Positions 15,708 through 23,464 of a stretch of DNA of 45,043 bases are shown one piece after another (position 1 is the stretch's first letter; every line of letters begins with the position of its first letter). The notes below the pieces were generated by a model. That model ran no database searches, had not been told where the DNA came from, and saw only the letters and a list, made by a program, of their open reading frames with translations. Source of the stretch: Phycisphaerales bacterium (GTDB lineage Bacteria; Planctomycetota; Phycisphaerae; Sedimentisphaerales; Anaerobacaceae); NCBI GenBank assembly GCA_011057845.1, contig DSDB01000407.1, forward strand, positions 1 to 45,043. The letters run 5' to 3'. The translations under genes and the position numbers were made by a program.

Positions 15708-16127
15708 CTACAGCGAGTGTCTGCGCCTGACAAACCGGCACCGAACCGGCATCTTGTGCGCCACGCGGAGGAGAGCCTGCTTGGCTATGTCCTCCTCCAC
15801 GCCGCCGATCTCGAAACACACCTGCCCGGGCCGCACTCGGGCCACCCAGAACTCGGGCTCGCCCTTGCCTTTGCCCATTCGCGTTTCCAGCGGTTTGGCG
15901 CTGACCGGTTTGTGCGGGAATATCCGCATGTAGACCTTGCCCTCGCGCCGCAGGAAGTGCGTGGCCGCCACACGACCGGCCTCAATCTGCCGCGCCGTGA
16001 TCCAACTCGGCTCGAGAACCTGCAAACCGTACTCGCCGAACGCAACGTAATTGCACCGAGCGGCATTGCCCCGAACGCGACCGCGCTGACTCTTGCGGTG
16101 CTTAACTCTTTTGGGCATCATCGCCAT
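15708..16127 (-). CDS. rplP: 50S ribosomal protein L16
   Basis: L16 helps organise the A-site tRNA and the peptidyl-transferase centre. The 139 residues include M-P-K-R-V-K-H-R-K-S-Q-R-G-R, F-G-E-Y-G-L-Q, I-T-A-R-Q-I-E-A-G-R-V-A, I-F-P-H-K-P-V-S-A-K-P and R-M-G-K-G-K-G-E-P-E-F-W-V-A. Three extra residues (M-A-M) precede the usual M-P-K-R start; AAGG lies 9 nt before the first ATG. Confidence 0.98.
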   Translation of the reverse strand: MAMMPKRVKHRKSQRGRVRGNAARCNYVAFGEYGLQVLEPSWITARQIEAGRVAATHFLRREGKVYMRIFPHKPVSAKPLETRMGKGKGEPEFWVARVRPGQVCFEIGGVEEDIAKQALLRVAHKMPVRCRFVRRRHSL

Positions 16128-16169
16128 AGTTGTATACCTTCAAGAAAACGTCTAATAATAACCCGGTTC

Positions 16170-16994
16170 TCAGGAACCCTGCCCCTCGCCGGCGGCCGCT
16201 GTATTCGGCGCCGCGGCCGGTGATCCCGTCGGGGCGGATGCCGAAGAATCCGCCGCCTTCGCCTCCCGCGAGCCCCTGCCACCCCGGGGACCGGAAGGAC
16301 CGTCCTCGCCGCGGCGCGGAGGTCTGCGCCGCCGCTGGACCGACGGCGTTAACTCCTCGCCGAACTTGCCCTTGTAAATCCACACCTTGATGCCGATCGC
16401 CCCATACGTCGTGCGGGCCACCGATATGGCGTAGTCCACGTTGGCGTCGAGCGTGTGCAACGGAATGCTGCCCATCTTCTGGGTCTCCTGCCGGGCCATT
16501 TCCGAGCCCGCCAGCCGACCGGAACAGATGATCTTGACGCCCTTGGCCCCGGCGTTCATGGCCGATTCGCAGTACTGCTTCATGGTGCGGCGGAACGATG
16601 CCCGCTTGCCCAACTGCTCGGCGATAGCCTGGCCGACCAGCACGGCATTGAGATCCGGCTCCTTGATTTCGATGACATTGACGCTGACCTTGCGGGCGGT
16701 GAGATTCTCCAACTCCTCACGCAGCTTATCCACCTCGCCGCCCCGCGGACCAATCACGATGCCCGGGCGGGCGCTATGCAGCGTAACCTGCACCTCGTTG
16801 CGCGTCCGAACAATCTCCGTCTTGGCCACCGCGCCCTTCGGCATGCTCCGATTATGCTTGGCGTCTACGTAATCGCGGATCTTTTGATCCTCCACGAGGA
16901 ACTCTCCGTACAGTGTCTTCGGAGCATACCAAGTGCTCTGCCACCCGAGGGTGACTCCCGTTCTAAAGCCGATTGGCGAGGTTTTCTGACCCAT
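16170..16994 (-). CDS. rpsC: 30S ribosomal protein S3 with extended C-terminal tail
   Basis: S3 lines the mRNA entry tunnel. The 274-residue protein has the canonical M-G-Q-K-T-S-P-I-G-F-R start, the KH domain R-P-G-I-V-I-G-P-R-G-G-E-V-D-K-L, and C-terminal S-G-R-L-A-G-S-E-M-A-R and G-I-K-V-W-I-Y-K-G-K. After residue 220 comes a tail of about 55 residues, first Arg/Pro/Gly-rich (Q-R-R-R-R-P-P-R-R-G) and then Ala/Ser/Pro-rich. Such tails occur in some lineages. It is 37 nt after rplV. Confidence 0.98.
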   Translation of the reverse strand: MGQKTSPIGFRTGVTLGWQSTWYAPKTLYGEFLVEDQKIRDYVDAKHNRSMPKGAVAKTEIVRTRNEVQVTLHSARPGIVIGPRGGEVDKLREELENLTARKVSVNVIEIKEPDLNAVLVGQAIAEQLGKRASFRRTMKQYCESAMNAGAKGVKIICSGRLAGSEMARQETQKMGSIPLHTLDANVDYAISVARTTYGAIGIKVWIYKGKFGEELTPSVQRRRRPPRRGEDGPSGPRGGRGSREAKAADSSASAPTGSPAAAPNTAAAGEGQGS

Positions 16995-17031
16995 AGCTAA
17001 CCTGTATTCAGTCTCTGTTCGATCCTGGTTT

Positions 17032-17580
17032 TCAGCCTTCCGTTACGGAAATGTGAATGTGACAGGCCTTCTTGCGGATCGGATGCGCCCGCCCGCGGTC
17101 CTTGGCAATCCACCGCTTGGTTCCGATGCGGATGCCCGCCTCATCCACGCGGGCCTCGCACACGTACAAATTATCGACGTCGGCCTGCTGTTCGTCCGCG
17201 TCCGCAACAGCCGCCTTCAACACCTTGCTCACCATGCTCGCTGCCCGCTTATTCGTGAACGCCAGGGTATCCAGGGCGTCCTGCACGGCCTGGCCCGCGA
17301 TCAATTGCGTGACCAGCCGGACCTTCCGGGCGCTCATCGGGGCGAAACGGTAGCTCGACCGCCAGTCCATCAATTCGTTGCGCTCGACATTCAGCGCCGT
17401 CGCCAACCGCCGAATATCCTCCGCCTCCGGCTGCGGCTTGAGCAGACCGCGCTGCCAGTTCTTCACGGCCGAACAGGCCTTAACCTCGTCAAAGCCGCCC
17501 CGCGCCAGATGCCCGGCCAGAGCCGTGGCGCTGACTTTGTTGTCGGCACACAGTTGTTTGAGTTTCGTAGCGCTTAGCAT
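17032..17580 (-). CDS. rplV: 50S ribosomal protein L22 fused to an N-terminal XRE-type HTH domain
   Basis: The C-terminal 110 residues are ordinary L22, which lines the exit tunnel: Y-R-F-A-P-M-S-A-R-K-V-R-L-V, F-T-N-K-R-A-A-S-M-V-S-K-V-L-K-A-A-V, V-D-N-L-Y-V-C-E-A-R-V-D-E, and H-P-I-R-K-K-A-C-H-I-H-I. Ahead of it are about 70 residues in the same frame that read like a Cro/XRE helix-turn-helix: L-K-Q-L-C-A-D-N-K-V-S-A-T-A-L-A, then V-K-N-W-Q-R-G-L-L-K-P-Q-P, then I-R-R-L-A-T-A-L-N-V-E-R-N-E-L. The total of 182 compares with about 110 for E. coli. ATG at 17580 follows GAG; the only in-frame ATG before the core is M-D-W at codon 71. HTH identity is by eye, and its role (rRNA contact or DNA/RNA regulation) is unknown. 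Confidence 0.93.
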   Translation of the reverse strand: MLSATKLKQLCADNKVSATALAGHLARGGFDEVKACSAVKNWQRGLLKPQPEAEDIRRLATALNVERNELMDWRSSYRFAPMSARKVRLVTQLIAGQAVQDALDTLAFTNKRAASMVSKVLKAAVADADEQQADVDNLYVCEARVDEAGIRIGTKRWIAKDRGRAHPIRKKACHIHISVTEG

Positions 17581-17625
17581 AGCTTACATCTCGTGGTTCG
17601 TTTGACCGTCAGCTTTCCACGACCC

Positions 17626-17895
17626 TTATTTGATCTTCTTGCTGGAGTGCCCGCGGAACGTCCTTGTCAGAGAGAACTCGCCGAGCTTGTGTCCGACCAT
17701 ATCCTCGGTCACGAACACCTTGTTGAAGATCTTGCCGTTATGCACGAGAAACGTGTAACCCACGAATTCGGGAACAATCGTGCATCGCCTGGCCCAGGTC
17801 TTGATTGGCTCCTTGACGCCGGTCTGTATCTGCCTGTTGACCTTGGCGAACAACTTCTCGTCGACAAACGGGCCTTTTTTCAGAGATCGACTCAT
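17626..17895 (-). CDS. rpsS: 30S ribosomal protein S19
   Basis: A head protein that pairs with S13. The 89 residues start M-S-R-S-L-K-K-G-P-F-V-D-E-K-L. The rest includes W-A-R-R-C-T-I-V-P-E-F-V-G-Y-T-F, V-H-N-G-K-I-F-N-K-V-F-V-T-E-D-M-V-G-H-K-L-G-E-F in two visible blocks, and R-T-F-R-G-H. ATG at 17895 is chosen over an upstream TTG (17901) because it matches the family start. Confidence 0.97.
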   Translation of the reverse strand: MSRSLKKGPFVDEKLFAKVNRQIQTGVKEPIKTWARRCTIVPEFVGYTFLVHNGKIFNKVFVTEDMVGHKLGEFSLTRTFRGHSSKKIK

Positions 17896-17957
17896 ATTCA
17901 ACTCTCATGATGGACCCGGCGCGGCCTCCGGTAGTTTCCGACCGCACCCCGGCCGGA

Positions 17958-18809
17958 CTACAGGGTCAACTGACCCTGTCTCTTGTTCTTGCGTCTGCGG
18001 ATGATTCTCTTGTTGCTGATGTTTCTTGGGTTGCGGGTCTTGCCGCCCTTGGCCAGCACACCGGTCGGCGAACAGGGGTGCCGTCCGCCGTTGGCGCGGC
18101 CCTCTCCGCCGCCCATCGGATGCGATACGGGGTTCTGGGCCTTGCCGCGAACATGCGGCCGGCGGCCCATATGCCGCTGACGCCCCGCCTTGCCGATGCG
18201 CACGTTCTGATGGTCCGGATTGCTCAGCCGGCCGATGGTCGCCCGGCATTCCTTGCGCAGCATCCGCATTTCGCCGCTCGGCAGCACAACGGTCACCCAG
18301 TTGCCCTCTTTGGCGACGATCCGCGCCGCATTGCCGGCGCCGCGGACGAGTTTGCCACCCTGCCCGGCCGTCATCTCGATATTGTGAATCTCCAGCCCCG
18401 CCGGAATCGCCCAAAGCGGCATCGCGTTGCCGATCTTCGGCTCGCAGGATTCACCGCTCTCGACCACCTCGCCGACGGTAATTCCATAGGGGGCCAGGAT
18501 ATAACGCTTCTCGCCGTCAACGTAGTGCAGCAGCGAAATAAAGCAGTTGCGGTTCGGATCGTACTCGACCGTCGCCACCTTCGCGGGCACACCGTCCTTT
18601 TTCCGTTTGAAGTCGATGATGCGGTAGATGCGCCGCGCCCCGCCCCCGCGGAAACGAACCGTCGTCATGCCGCTGTGGTTGCGTCCGCCGCTCTTCTTGA
18701 TCCGCACGCAGAGCGACTTCTCGGGCCGGGTCGTTGTCAACTCGGCGTAATCGTTGACCGAGCTGTTTCGCCGTCCCGCACTCGTGGGTTTGTAAATTCG
18801 AACACCCAT
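17958..18809 (-). CDS. rplB: 50S ribosomal protein L2
   Basis: L2 is needed for subunit association and peptidyl-transferase activity. The 283 residues show M-G-V-R-I-Y-K-P-T-S-A-G-R-R, G-G-R-N-H-S-G-M-T-T-V-R-F-R-G-G-G, I-D-F-K-R-K-K-D-G, and M-T-A-G-Q-G-G-K-L-V-R-G-A-G. The C-terminal N-P-V-S-H-P-M-G-G-G-E-G-R keeps the first conserved His, while the second His of the E. coli H-P-H motif is Met. It is 23 nt after rplW. Confidence 0.98.
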   Translation of the reverse strand: MGVRIYKPTSAGRRNSSVNDYAELTTTRPEKSLCVRIKKSGGRNHSGMTTVRFRGGGARRIYRIIDFKRKKDGVPAKVATVEYDPNRNCFISLLHYVDGEKRYILAPYGITVGEVVESGESCEPKIGNAMPLWAIPAGLEIHNIEMTAGQGGKLVRGAGNAARIVAKEGNWVTVVLPSGEMRMLRKECRATIGRLSNPDHQNVRIGKAGRQRHMGRRPHVRGKAQNPVSHPMGGGEGRANGGRHPCSPTGVLAKGGKTRNPRNISNKRIIRRRKNKRQGQLTL

Positions 18810-18832
18810 ATCACGTACTCGCTATCTGAGAA

Positions 18833-19111
18833 TTAGAACAGGTCGATGTGGTAGTCCGGATGCAAATAGACAACCGCCTTCTTCCAGCCGGCGGTTCGGC
18901 CGATATGCCGACCCCGGCGACGTTGCTTGCCCAGCCGGTTCGCCGTGTGGACCTTCTTCACCTTCACGCTGTAAAGCCGCTCCACGGCGTTGCGAATCTG
19001 CGTCTTGTTCGCCTTGGCGTTCACCTCGAACGTGTAGGCGCTGCGCGTACCGGCGAAGTGCATGCCCTGTTCGGTCACCAGCGGTCGAACAATAATGTTG
19101 TAGTCGTCCAT
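18833..19111 (-). CDS. rplW: 50S ribosomal protein L23
   Basis: A tunnel-exit protein and docking site for trigger factor and SRP. From ATG 19111 the 92 residues read M-D-D-Y-N-I-I-V-R-P-L-V-T-E-Q-G, then Y-T-F-E-V-N-A-K-A-N-K-T-Q-I-R-N-A-V and V-H-T-A-N-R-L-G-K. An AGG-type Shine-Dalgarno supports this ATG over the longer open frame to 19171. Confidence 0.97.
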   Translation of the reverse strand: MDDYNIIVRPLVTEQGMHFAGTRSAYTFEVNAKANKTQIRNAVERLYSVKVKKVHTANRLGKQRRRGRHIGRTAGWKKAVVYLHPDYHIDLF

Positions 19112-19167
19112 AAAGACCTGCCTTATGTCAAAACGCCCGCCGCCTCGATGCCGCCCGGCGGCCTCAA

Positions 19168-19818
19168 TCACGCCGGGTCCTGATCGCCTTTGCCCGCCGA
19201 GTCCTTGTTCAGCACCGACAGCAGGGCGTCCTTCGTGAACAGCATCTTGCGGTGGCTGCAGATATCCCCGGCGTTCAACTGCGCCACGGGCATCACCGCC
19301 AGCCGCCGGATGTTCCTCGCCGACTTGTATACGTTCTCATCAAAACCCGCCAGCGTCACCAGACAACTGCGGTCGATCTTGAGGTTACTGAGAATCCCCG
19401 CAAAATCCTTCGTGCGCGGCACGCTGAAATCCAGCTTGTCCACCACAACCACATCCTGGTTGAGCATCTTGGCCAGGATCGCCGAGTCGCGGGCCAGCCG
19501 CCGCTGCTTCTGCGGCATCCGTTGGCTGAAATCGCGGGCTGCTTTGGCAAAGGTCATACCGCCGCCGACCCGCTTGCCCGTACGGATGTTGCCAACGCGG
19601 GCATTGCCCGTGCCTTTCTGTTTGAAGAGCTTGCGGCCCGAACCGGCGACCATGCTGCGGCCCTTGGTCGCGGACGTGCCGACCCGCTTGTTCGCTTGGT
19701 ACATCACGATGGCCTGCTTGAGCAGGGGATACCGCACCGTGCCACCGAGAAGCGCCTCATCCACCGTCAGGCTCTCGATCTCCTGGCCATCCTTATTGTA
19801 AACAGGCAACTGAATCAT
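19168..19818 (-). CDS. rplD: 50S ribosomal protein L4
   Basis: L4 lines the upper exit tunnel and, in E. coli, autoregulates the S10 operon. From ATG 19818 the 216 residues read M-I-Q-L-P-V-Y-N-K-D-G. The tunnel loop contains K-Q-K-G-T-G-N-A-R-V-G, and further on are R-L-A-R-D-S-A-I-L-A-K and R-R-L-A-V-M-P-V-A-Q-L-N-A-G-D-I. The frame is open upstream into rplC, but the canonical start decides it. Confidence 0.97.
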   Translation of the reverse strand: MIQLPVYNKDGQEIESLTVDEALLGGTVRYPLLKQAIVMYQANKRVGTSATKGRSMVAGSGRKLFKQKGTGNARVGNIRTGKRVGGGMTFAKAARDFSQRMPQKQRRLARDSAILAKMLNQDVVVVDKLDFSVPRTKDFAGILSNLKIDRSCLVTLAGFDENVYKSARNIRRLAVMPVAQLNAGDICSHRKMLFTKDALLSVLNKDSAGKGDQDPA

Positions 19819-19841
19819 CGCTAGAGTTCCGTCTGGAGTAC

Positions 19842-20489
19842 TTACACCTTCTTCGAGCATCGGACGATACAGTAACCGTCCGGCGGGCCCGGCACCGGAC
19901 CCTTGACCACCAGCAGATGGTTCTGACCATCGATGGACACCAGCGGGTGGTTGCGGGTCGTGACCCGGACGTTGCCCATCTGGCCGCCCATGCGTTTGCC
20001 CTTCTTCGGCCCGCCCGAGCGACCGGCGTTGGCGGCCACACCCGCCTGCGAACCCGGGGCCCGGTGCTTGCGCTCGGTGCCGTGCGACGCCGGGAACCCG
20101 CCGAAGCCGTGACGCTTCATCGGCCCGGCAAAGCCCTTGCCCTTGCTCATGCCGATGATATCCACGAGCTTGATGTCCGCAAACGATGAGACCGTGACCG
20201 AATCCCCAATCTGATAGGGCAGCTCGGCCCCGGCCGGCAAACGCATCTCGCGTACAAACCGCTTCGGAACCGTGCCCCCCTTGTGAGCGTGTCCTACGGC
20301 CGGCTTCCTGCGCCGCGCCGGTTTGATATCGTCGTAACCGAGTTGAACGGCGTTGTAGCCGTCATTCTCCACCGTCTTGACCTGCAAGACGCTGCACGGA
20401 CCGGCCTGGATCACCGTGACCGGGATCATCTTGCCCGACGCATCGTAGATCCGCGTCATCCCAACCTTTTTTCCCAGTATCATAGGCAT
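19842..20489 (-). CDS. rplC: 50S ribosomal protein L3
   Basis: An assembly initiator whose loop reaches the peptidyl-transferase centre. The 215 residues begin M-P-M-I-L-G-K-K-V-G-M-T-R-I-Y, followed by G-M-S-K-G-K-G-F-A-G-P-M-K-R-H-G-F, A-S-H-G-T-E-R-K-H-R-A-P-G-S, and K-R-M-G-G-Q-M-G-N-V-R-V-T. GAGG stands about 7 nt before the ATG. Confidence 0.98.
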   Translation of the reverse strand: MPMILGKKVGMTRIYDASGKMIPVTVIQAGPCSVLQVKTVENDGYNAVQLGYDDIKPARRRKPAVGHAHKGGTVPKRFVREMRLPAGAELPYQIGDSVTVSSFADIKLVDIIGMSKGKGFAGPMKRHGFGGFPASHGTERKHRAPGSQAGVAANAGRSGGPKKGKRMGGQMGNVRVTTRNHPLVSIDGQNHLLVVKGPVPGPPDGYCIVRCSKKV

Positions 20490-20527
20490 GGTCGCCGCCT
20501 CGTCTTTCTCTCGAAACCGTCAGCCGG

Positions 20528-20842
20528 TCAGGCTTTGATCCTAACAAAAACGCCCGCAGGAACGACCAGTCGGTTCAGGACCTCGACCGTGCGGGCATTC
20601 GCCTCATGGATGTCAATCAAACGCTTGTGCGTCCGCAACTCAAACTGCTCGCGCGACTTCTTGTCGATGTGAGGACTGCGAAGCACCGTATACCGCTCAA
20701 TCCGCGTCGGCAGCGGGATCGGACCGCTCACGCGGGCGTTCGTCTTCCTGGCGTGCTCGACGATCTCCTTCGCCGAGGAATCCAGCGCCCGGTGGTCGTA
20801 CGCCTCCATTCTGATTCGAATTCTTTCGGTTTCCGTCGCCAT
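20528..20842 (-). CDS. rpsJ: 30S ribosomal protein S10
   Basis: A small-subunit head protein and NusE of transcription antitermination complexes, partner of NusG. The 104 residues include I-R-I-R-M-E-A-Y-D-H-R-A-L-D, G-P-I-P-L-P-T-R-I-E-R-Y-T-V-L-R-S-P-H-I-D-K-K in overlapping blocks, F-E-L-R-T-H-K-R-L-I-D-I. It is the first gene of the S10-spc-alpha cluster, behind a leader of about 400 nt and its own promoter. GAGGTAGGA lies just before the ATG. Confidence 0.98.
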   Translation of the reverse strand: MATETERIRIRMEAYDHRALDSSAKEIVEHARKTNARVSGPIPLPTRIERYTVLRSPHIDKKSREQFELRTHKRLIDIHEANARTVEVLNRLVVPAGVFVRIKA

Positions 20843-21244
20843 AATCCTACCTCAGCGCCGCCGTCTCTGTAGAGACAACATCCGCAAAGCCTTATCACTC
20901 AACGTCAACGCTATTTCCAAATCACGACCTGAATAAGGCCGTCAACGGCTCAGAGCCACCGCCTGTATACCCGCCCTTGCGGCTCACGCCGGCGGTGTCT
21001 GCTGTGTCTTGTGGCAGGCAAGGCTTTTGCCCGATGCCGGTTCGCCGTGTCGCGACTCCGGCAAAGGGCGCCTTCCTTAATGCTTCTGGGCCGACCTGAT
21101 TCCCAAGTCCGCCGGGGTCGGACACACCCCGACACCCATACTCAAGAACAAAACAACCGTCCTTGACGCCTCATTGTTTAGATATGCCACAGCCCAACTG
21201 GGTTACGCAAAGCCGTCCTTGGCGATGCTCGCTACGGCTGAAAA
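20843..21244 (-). other. Long 5' leader of rpsJ with potential stem-loops
   Basis: About 400 nt between the predicted transcription start and rpsJ with no convincing gene. Read on the minus strand, inverted repeats include AGCCGT/ACGGCT near 21239-21210, CGGGGT/ACCCCG near 21129-21111, and GTCTC-TACA-GAGAC about 30 nt upstream of the rpsJ ATG. A 67-codon open frame (20922-21125) is present but lacks a plausible product. In E. coli the S10 leader is controlled by L4; whether this leader serves the same role is inference. Confidence 0.45.
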
Positions 21245-21250
21245 GATTGG

Positions 21251-21279
21251 AGTTTAGCAGGGCAACGAAAATCTGTCAA
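21251..21279 (-). promoter_or_regulatory. Promoter for the S10-spc-alpha cluster
   Basis: Minus strand: a perfect TTGACA (21279-21274), a 17-nt spacer, then TAAACT (21256-21251). It lies 46 nt after the fusA stop in an A/T-rich patch. The expected start is near 21244. T-rich runs between fusA and this promoter (21286-21318) may help end upstream transcription, although no clear hairpin was found. Confidence 0.7.
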
Positions 21280-21324
21280 TGAAATGCCCAAAAAATCCTG
21301 CCAAAAACAAAAAAAACGCCCCTC

Positions 21325-23400
21325 CTAAAGAATAATATCTTTGGCCAGTTGCTCCGGCACCTTCTCGTAGGTGTACGGTTCCATCGTGAATGTTCCACGC
21401 CCGCCCGTGGCGCTGCGAAGGTCATTGGAATACCCGAACATCTCCGCCAGGGGCACGTTCGCGTCGATAATCCGCATATTGCCGTGCAGACGGCAGTCCG
21501 TAATCACCCCGCGTCGGGCCATCAAATTGCCCTGGACGACCCCAAAATGGGCCTCCGGAACCACCACCTGCACCCGCATAATCGGCTCCAGCAGCACGGG
21601 ACCGGCGTTTTCAACCGCTTTGCCCAGTGCGATAGCCCCGGCCTGCTCAAACGCCAGATCCGAAGAGTCGACCGAGTGAAAAGACCCATCCACAAGGGTG
21701 ATCCGAAGTCCGATAACCGGATAGCCCGCCAGCACACCGCTTGACAAGGCATCGCGACAGCCCCTCTCAACCGAAGGAACATATTCCCGCGGCACCTCAT
21801 CGCCCCCGGCAATACTGATAAACTCGCTTTCCCGGCTCCACCGGCCGCTGTCATCCCTGAGCGGCTCGACTTCCACGACCACGTGTCCATATTGTCCGTG
21901 GCCACCGGTCTGATGCACAAACTTGCCTTCCCCTCTGGCTGGGTGGGAAATCGCCTCCTTGTAGGCCACCCGGGGTTTGCCCACCCGGACATCGATCTTC
22001 CGATCGTGAACCAGCTTATGCTGGAGGATTTCAAGGTGCAATTCACCCATGCCGGCAATGATCGTCTGGCCTGTCTCGGGGTCCACCTTGCACTCGAACG
22101 TCGGGTCTTCCCGCCGCAGATCCGCCAACGCCTCGCCCAGCTTGGCCTTTTCCGCGGCGGTTCGAGGCTCGATAGACATACTAATAACGGTGTGCGGAAA
22201 CGTGATGGTGGGCAACATGACGGGCTTCTTGGGGTCGCAGATCGTATCGCCGGTCAGCGTTTCCTTGAGCCCAATGACCGCCACAATATCGCCGGCGCCG
22301 GCGGAATCCAGCAGCCGCCGTTCGCTGGCATGCATCTCGAAAAGCCGGGTGATGTTCTCGCGCTTATCGCGATTCGGATTGAGCACCCGCGTGCCGGGCT
22401 TAAGCGTTCCCTGGTAAATCCGTAGGAAACTCAGATCCCCATGTGCATCGGTGGTAATCTTGAACGCCAGGGCAACCAGAGGGCGCTTGGGGTCGCACTT
22501 GACCTCCATCTCGACCTTCTCCTGGCCGGGTTTGTGCGCTGTCAGCGATGGTTTGTCCAGTGGTGAGGGCAGAAACGCGAGCACACCGTCGAGAAGTCGC
22601 TGCACGCCTATGTACTTCAACGCCGAACCCACAAACACGGGATGAAGTTCCCCGGCGATGACGCCCTTTCGAATGGCCGCATAGATCATCTCCCGCGTGG
22701 GCGTCTCGTCGTGAAGATAGGCCGCCATCAACTCCTCGCTGTACTCAGAGGCCTTCTCCAGCATCTGATCGCGGTATTGCTTCGCCCGGTCAAGAAGCTC
22801 CGCCGGAATCTCTCTCTCGACGAAGGTTGCCCCCATCTTCTCCGTCTGATAGAACACCGCCTGCATCGACACGAGGTCAATGATTCCGCGGAAGGAGTCG
22901 TCGGCCCCCATGGGCATCTGCATGACCACCGGATGGGCCAGCAGCTTGTCGCGGATGCTCTCGACGCTCATCTCGAAGTCGGCGCCGATCTTGTCCATCT
23001 TGTTGATGAAGCACAGGCACGGCAGGCCGTATTTCTTGCCCTGCCGCCACACGGTTTCGCTTTGGGCCTGCACCCCCTCACTGGCGTCAAAAACAGCCAC
23101 GGCGCCGTCAAGAACGCGAAGAGACCGCTCGACCTCGGCGGTAAAATCGATGTGCCCGGGGGTATCAATCAGGTTGACATCATGGCCCTTCCAAGGGCAC
23201 TTCGTCGCGGCCGATGTGATGGTAATGCCCCGCTTCTGCTCCTGTTCCAGATAGTCCATCACGGCCGTGCCGTCATGGACCTCGCCCATTTTGTAGGTCT
23301 TGCCCGTGTAGTACAGAATCCGCTCGGTCACCGTCGTCTTGCCGGCGTCGATGTGGGCCATGATACCGATATTCCGTACTTTTGTCAGGTCAGTCGCCAT
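21325..23400 (-). CDS. fusA: Elongation factor G (spdEFG1-like)
   Basis: GTPase for ribosomal translocation, 691 residues. G1 is A-H-I-D-A-G-K-T-T-V-T, the switch region is R-G-I-T-I-T-S-A-A-T, G3 is D-T-P-G-H-I-D-F-T, G4 is N-K-M-D and G5 is G-S-A-L. Domain IV and V elements include H-Q-T-G-G-H-G-Q-Y-G-H-V, E-Y-V-P-S-V-E-R-G and S-A-T-G-G-R-G-T-F-T-M. Several features (W at C-P-W-K-G-H-D, C-terminal Y-E-K-V-P) resemble the spdEFG1/mitochondrial EF-G1 branch reported for planctomycetes; this subtype is inference. ATG 23400 is the family start, but no Shine-Dalgarno precedes it. A hairpin and T-run stand there instead. Confidence 0.97.
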   Translation of the reverse strand: MATDLTKVRNIGIMAHIDAGKTTVTERILYYTGKTYKMGEVHDGTAVMDYLEQEQKRGITITSAATKCPWKGHDVNLIDTPGHIDFTAEVERSLRVLDGAVAVFDASEGVQAQSETVWRQGKKYGLPCLCFINKMDKIGADFEMSVESIRDKLLAHPVVMQMPMGADDSFRGIIDLVSMQAVFYQTEKMGATFVEREIPAELLDRAKQYRDQMLEKASEYSEELMAAYLHDETPTREMIYAAIRKGVIAGELHPVFVGSALKYIGVQRLLDGVLAFLPSPLDKPSLTAHKPGQEKVEMEVKCDPKRPLVALAFKITTDAHGDLSFLRIYQGTLKPGTRVLNPNRDKRENITRLFEMHASERRLLDSAGAGDIVAVIGLKETLTGDTICDPKKPVMLPTITFPHTVISMSIEPRTAAEKAKLGEALADLRREDPTFECKVDPETGQTIIAGMGELHLEILQHKLVHDRKIDVRVGKPRVAYKEAISHPARGEGKFVHQTGGHGQYGHVVVEVEPLRDDSGRWSRESEFISIAGGDEVPREYVPSVERGCRDALSSGVLAGYPVIGLRITLVDGSFHSVDSSDLAFEQAGAIALGKAVENAGPVLLEPIMRVQVVVPEAHFGVVQGNLMARRGVITDCRLHGNMRIIDANVPLAEMFGYSNDLRSATGGRGTFTMEPYTYEKVPEQLAKDIIL

Positions 23401-23405
23401 CTGTA

Positions 23406-23450
23406 CAAAGAAAAACTGCCACGGTCGTTGTTGAAGCGATCCGTGGCAGT
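23406..23450 (-). terminator. Terminator-like hairpin just upstream of fusA
   Basis: Minus strand: ACTGCCACGG (23450-23441), a 16-nt loop, then CCGTGGCAGT (23424-23415), a perfect 10-bp stem. It is immediately followed by TTTTCTTT. It fits an intrinsic terminator or attenuator between rpsG and fusA. The last stem base is only 14 nt from the fusA ATG, so it also lies across the place for a ribosome binding site. Confidence 0.65.
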
Positions 23451-23464
23451 GGGTTTCGACACTG

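Noticed and set aside
20922..21125. A 67-codon minus-strand frame in the S10 leader
   Set aside because: No Shine-Dalgarno, no recognisable domain, Gly/Arg-rich composition of a random GC-rich frame; treated as leader or repeat.
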